Shown: positions 5,524 through 6,584 of the stretch, piece by piece | How positions within the stretch are numbered: position 1 is the first letter of the stretch | Layout: every line of letters begins with the position of its first letter | Source of the DNA: an uncultured Flavobacteriia bacterium | GTDB lineage: Bacteria; Bacteroidota; Bacteroidia; Flavobacteriales_D; Crocinitomicaceae | Length of the DNA: 6,584 nucleotides | Assembly (NCBI GenBank): GCA_903930085.1 | Contig: CAIYXD010000050.1 | Location: 1-6,584 of the forward strand | Direction: 5' to 3' | Notes under the pieces: model-generated | Databases searched by the model: none | Told to the model about the DNA's origin: nothing | What the model saw: the letters and a program-made list of their open reading frames with translations, nothing else | Made by a program: the position numbers and the translations under genes

Positions 5524-6584
5524 ATCGTATAAATTTCGCCAATATCCCATTTACAGATACGTTTGAAACTTCTACAGGAGAAGCTGCCGTGACAATTGAA
5601 ACGGCTGAAAAAATTAATTTACATTCTTTTTATCAAGCAAAGGACATCGAAAACACCGAGCATATTGGATATGTCGCTGGAATCGCGCCGTATTTGCGAG
5701 GCCCTTATTCCTCCATGTATGCAATTCGTCCATGGACAATTCGCCAATATGCTGGATTTTCAACTGCAGAAGAATCAAATGCATTTTACAGAAGAAACCT
5801 TGCCGGAGGACAAAAAGGATTGTCCGTCGCTTTTGATTTAGCAACCCACAGAGGCTACGATTCGGATCATGAGCGCGTAATTGGAGATGTTGGAAAAGCA
5901 GGCGTTGCGATAGATTCCATTTTGGACATGAAAATTCTTTTCGATCAAATCCCTTTGGACGAAATGTCGGTTTCAATGACAATGAATGGCGCAGTTATTC
6001 CAATTATGGCATTTTATATTGTTGCAGCGGAAGAACAAGGTATTTCGCAAGCTGCATTATCTGGCACGATTCAAAACGATATTTTAAAAGAATTCATGGT
6101 GCGCAACACCTATATTTATCCACCAACGCCATCGATGCGTATTATTTCGGATATCTTTGAATATACGTCCAAAAATATGCCGAAATTCAATTCAATTTCT
6201 ATTTCCGGCTACCACATGCAGGAAGCGGGAGCAACAGCGGCTATAGAACTTGCATATACATTAGCTGATGGATTGGAATATTTGCGAGCAGGAATTAAAA
6301 CTGGAATGCATATCGATGAATTTGCACCAAGGTTGAGTTTCTTTTGGGCGATTGGGATGAACCACCACATGGAAATAGCTAAAATGCGAGCTGGAAGATT
6401 AATTTGGTCGAAATTAGTAAATCAATTTGAGCCAAAAAACACCAAATCTTTAGCATTGCGAGCGCATTGTCAAACATCCGGATGGAGTTTGACAGAGCAA
6501 GATCCATTTAATAATGTTGCCCGTACGTGCATTGAAGCGATGGCTGCAGCTTTGGGAGGAACGCAATCTTTGCACACTAATGCA
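5520..6584 (+). CDS. mutB: Methylmalonyl-CoA mutase large (catalytic) subunit, 3' partial
   Basis: This is the first 355 codons of the catalytic subunit, open to the right window edge. The TIM-barrel substrate domain is nearly identical to known MutB in its motifs: LRGPYSSMYAIRPWTIRQY (59-77), GQKGLSVAFDLATHRGYDSD (about 95-114), TIQNDILKEFMVRNTYIYPP (183-202), ISGYHMQEAGAT (228-239) and QTSGWSLTEQDP (about 317-328). By alignment from memory to the Propionibacterium enzyme, Arg70, Tyr77, Gln185, Arg195, Tyr231 and His232 match Arg82, Tyr89, Gln197, Arg207, Tyr243 and His244, so the visible active site is complete. The C-terminal B12-binding domain with its DxHxxG motif should lie beyond the window; full length should be near 700 aa. 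The ATG overlaps the mutA stop (ATGA), fitting coupled 1:1 synthesis. The N-terminus is about 12 residues shorter than in the Propionibacterium protein. An isobutyryl-CoA mutase or other paralogue is unlikely given the adjacent mutA. Confidence 0.96.
   Translation, partial: MNRINFANIPFTDTFETSTGEAAVTIETAEKINLHSFYQAKDIENTEHIGYVAGIAPYLRGPYSSMYAIRPWTIRQYAGFSTAEESNAFYRRNLAGGQKGLSVAFDLATHRGYDSDHERVIGDVGKAGVAIDSILDMKILFDQIPLDEMSVSMTMNGAVIPIMAFYIVAAEEQGISQAALSGTIQNDILKEFMVRNTYIYPPTPSMRIISDIFEYTSKNMPKFNSISISGYHMQEAGATAAIELAYTLADGLEYLRAGIKTGMHIDEFAPRLSFFWAIGMNHHMEIAKMRAGRLIWSKLVNQFEPKNTKSLALRAHCQTSGWSLTEQDPFNNVARTCIEAMAAALGGTQSLHTNA

Noticed and set aside
5614..5982. 122-codon - strand ORF inside mutB
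   Set aside because: It lies opposite a very strongly conserved catalytic region of MutB; no family features are seen in it.

Overview
The window looks like chromosomal DNA from a member of the Bacteroidetes, most likely of the Flavobacteriales. The DNA is AT-rich and Shine-Dalgarno sequences are essentially absent before the start codons. One small secreted protein has a typical ASA|Q signal-peptidase site, and the gene families (a Bacteroidetes-type LTA-synthase-like sulfatase, DUF1569, EI24, and a short MutA next to MutB) fit this group. A Fluviicola/Cryomorphaceae-like source is only a guess.

Left block (1-2837, + strand): three tightly packed genes. The first is the 3' part of a membrane-anchored LTA-synthase/phosphoglycerol-transferase-type enzyme, open to the left window edge. 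It overlaps by 4 nt (ATGA) a YegS/DgkB-type lipid kinase, which is followed after 3 nt by a DUF1569 (DinB-like fold) protein. The first two suggest a lipid cycle: the transferase would release diacylglycerol from phospholipid and the kinase would rephosphorylate it.

Middle (2838-3436): a small, Lys/Pro/Ser-rich secreted protein on the - strand, convergent with the DUF1569 gene. A 118-bp divergent intergenic region follows, then a 51-codon ORF on the + strand that encodes a two-helix membrane peptide.

Right block (3437-6584, + strand): an EI24/CysZ-like multi-pass membrane protein, then the small (MutA) and large (MutB) subunits of methylmalonyl-CoA mutase. Both junctions are ATGA overlaps, so the three genes are probably translationally coupled. 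MutA is a short form without a B12-binding domain and has lost the catalytic His. MutB keeps the active-site residues visible here but runs off the right edge before its expected C-terminal cobalamin domain.

Most of the window is ordinary metabolic and envelope gene content. I see no mobile element, CRISPR array, tRNA or rRNA, and no clear new defence-like system. The points most worth a second look are the transferase-kinase coupling, the unlisted 51-aa membrane ORF, the coupling of an EI24 membrane protein to methylmalonyl-CoA mutase, and the odd composition of the small secreted protein.
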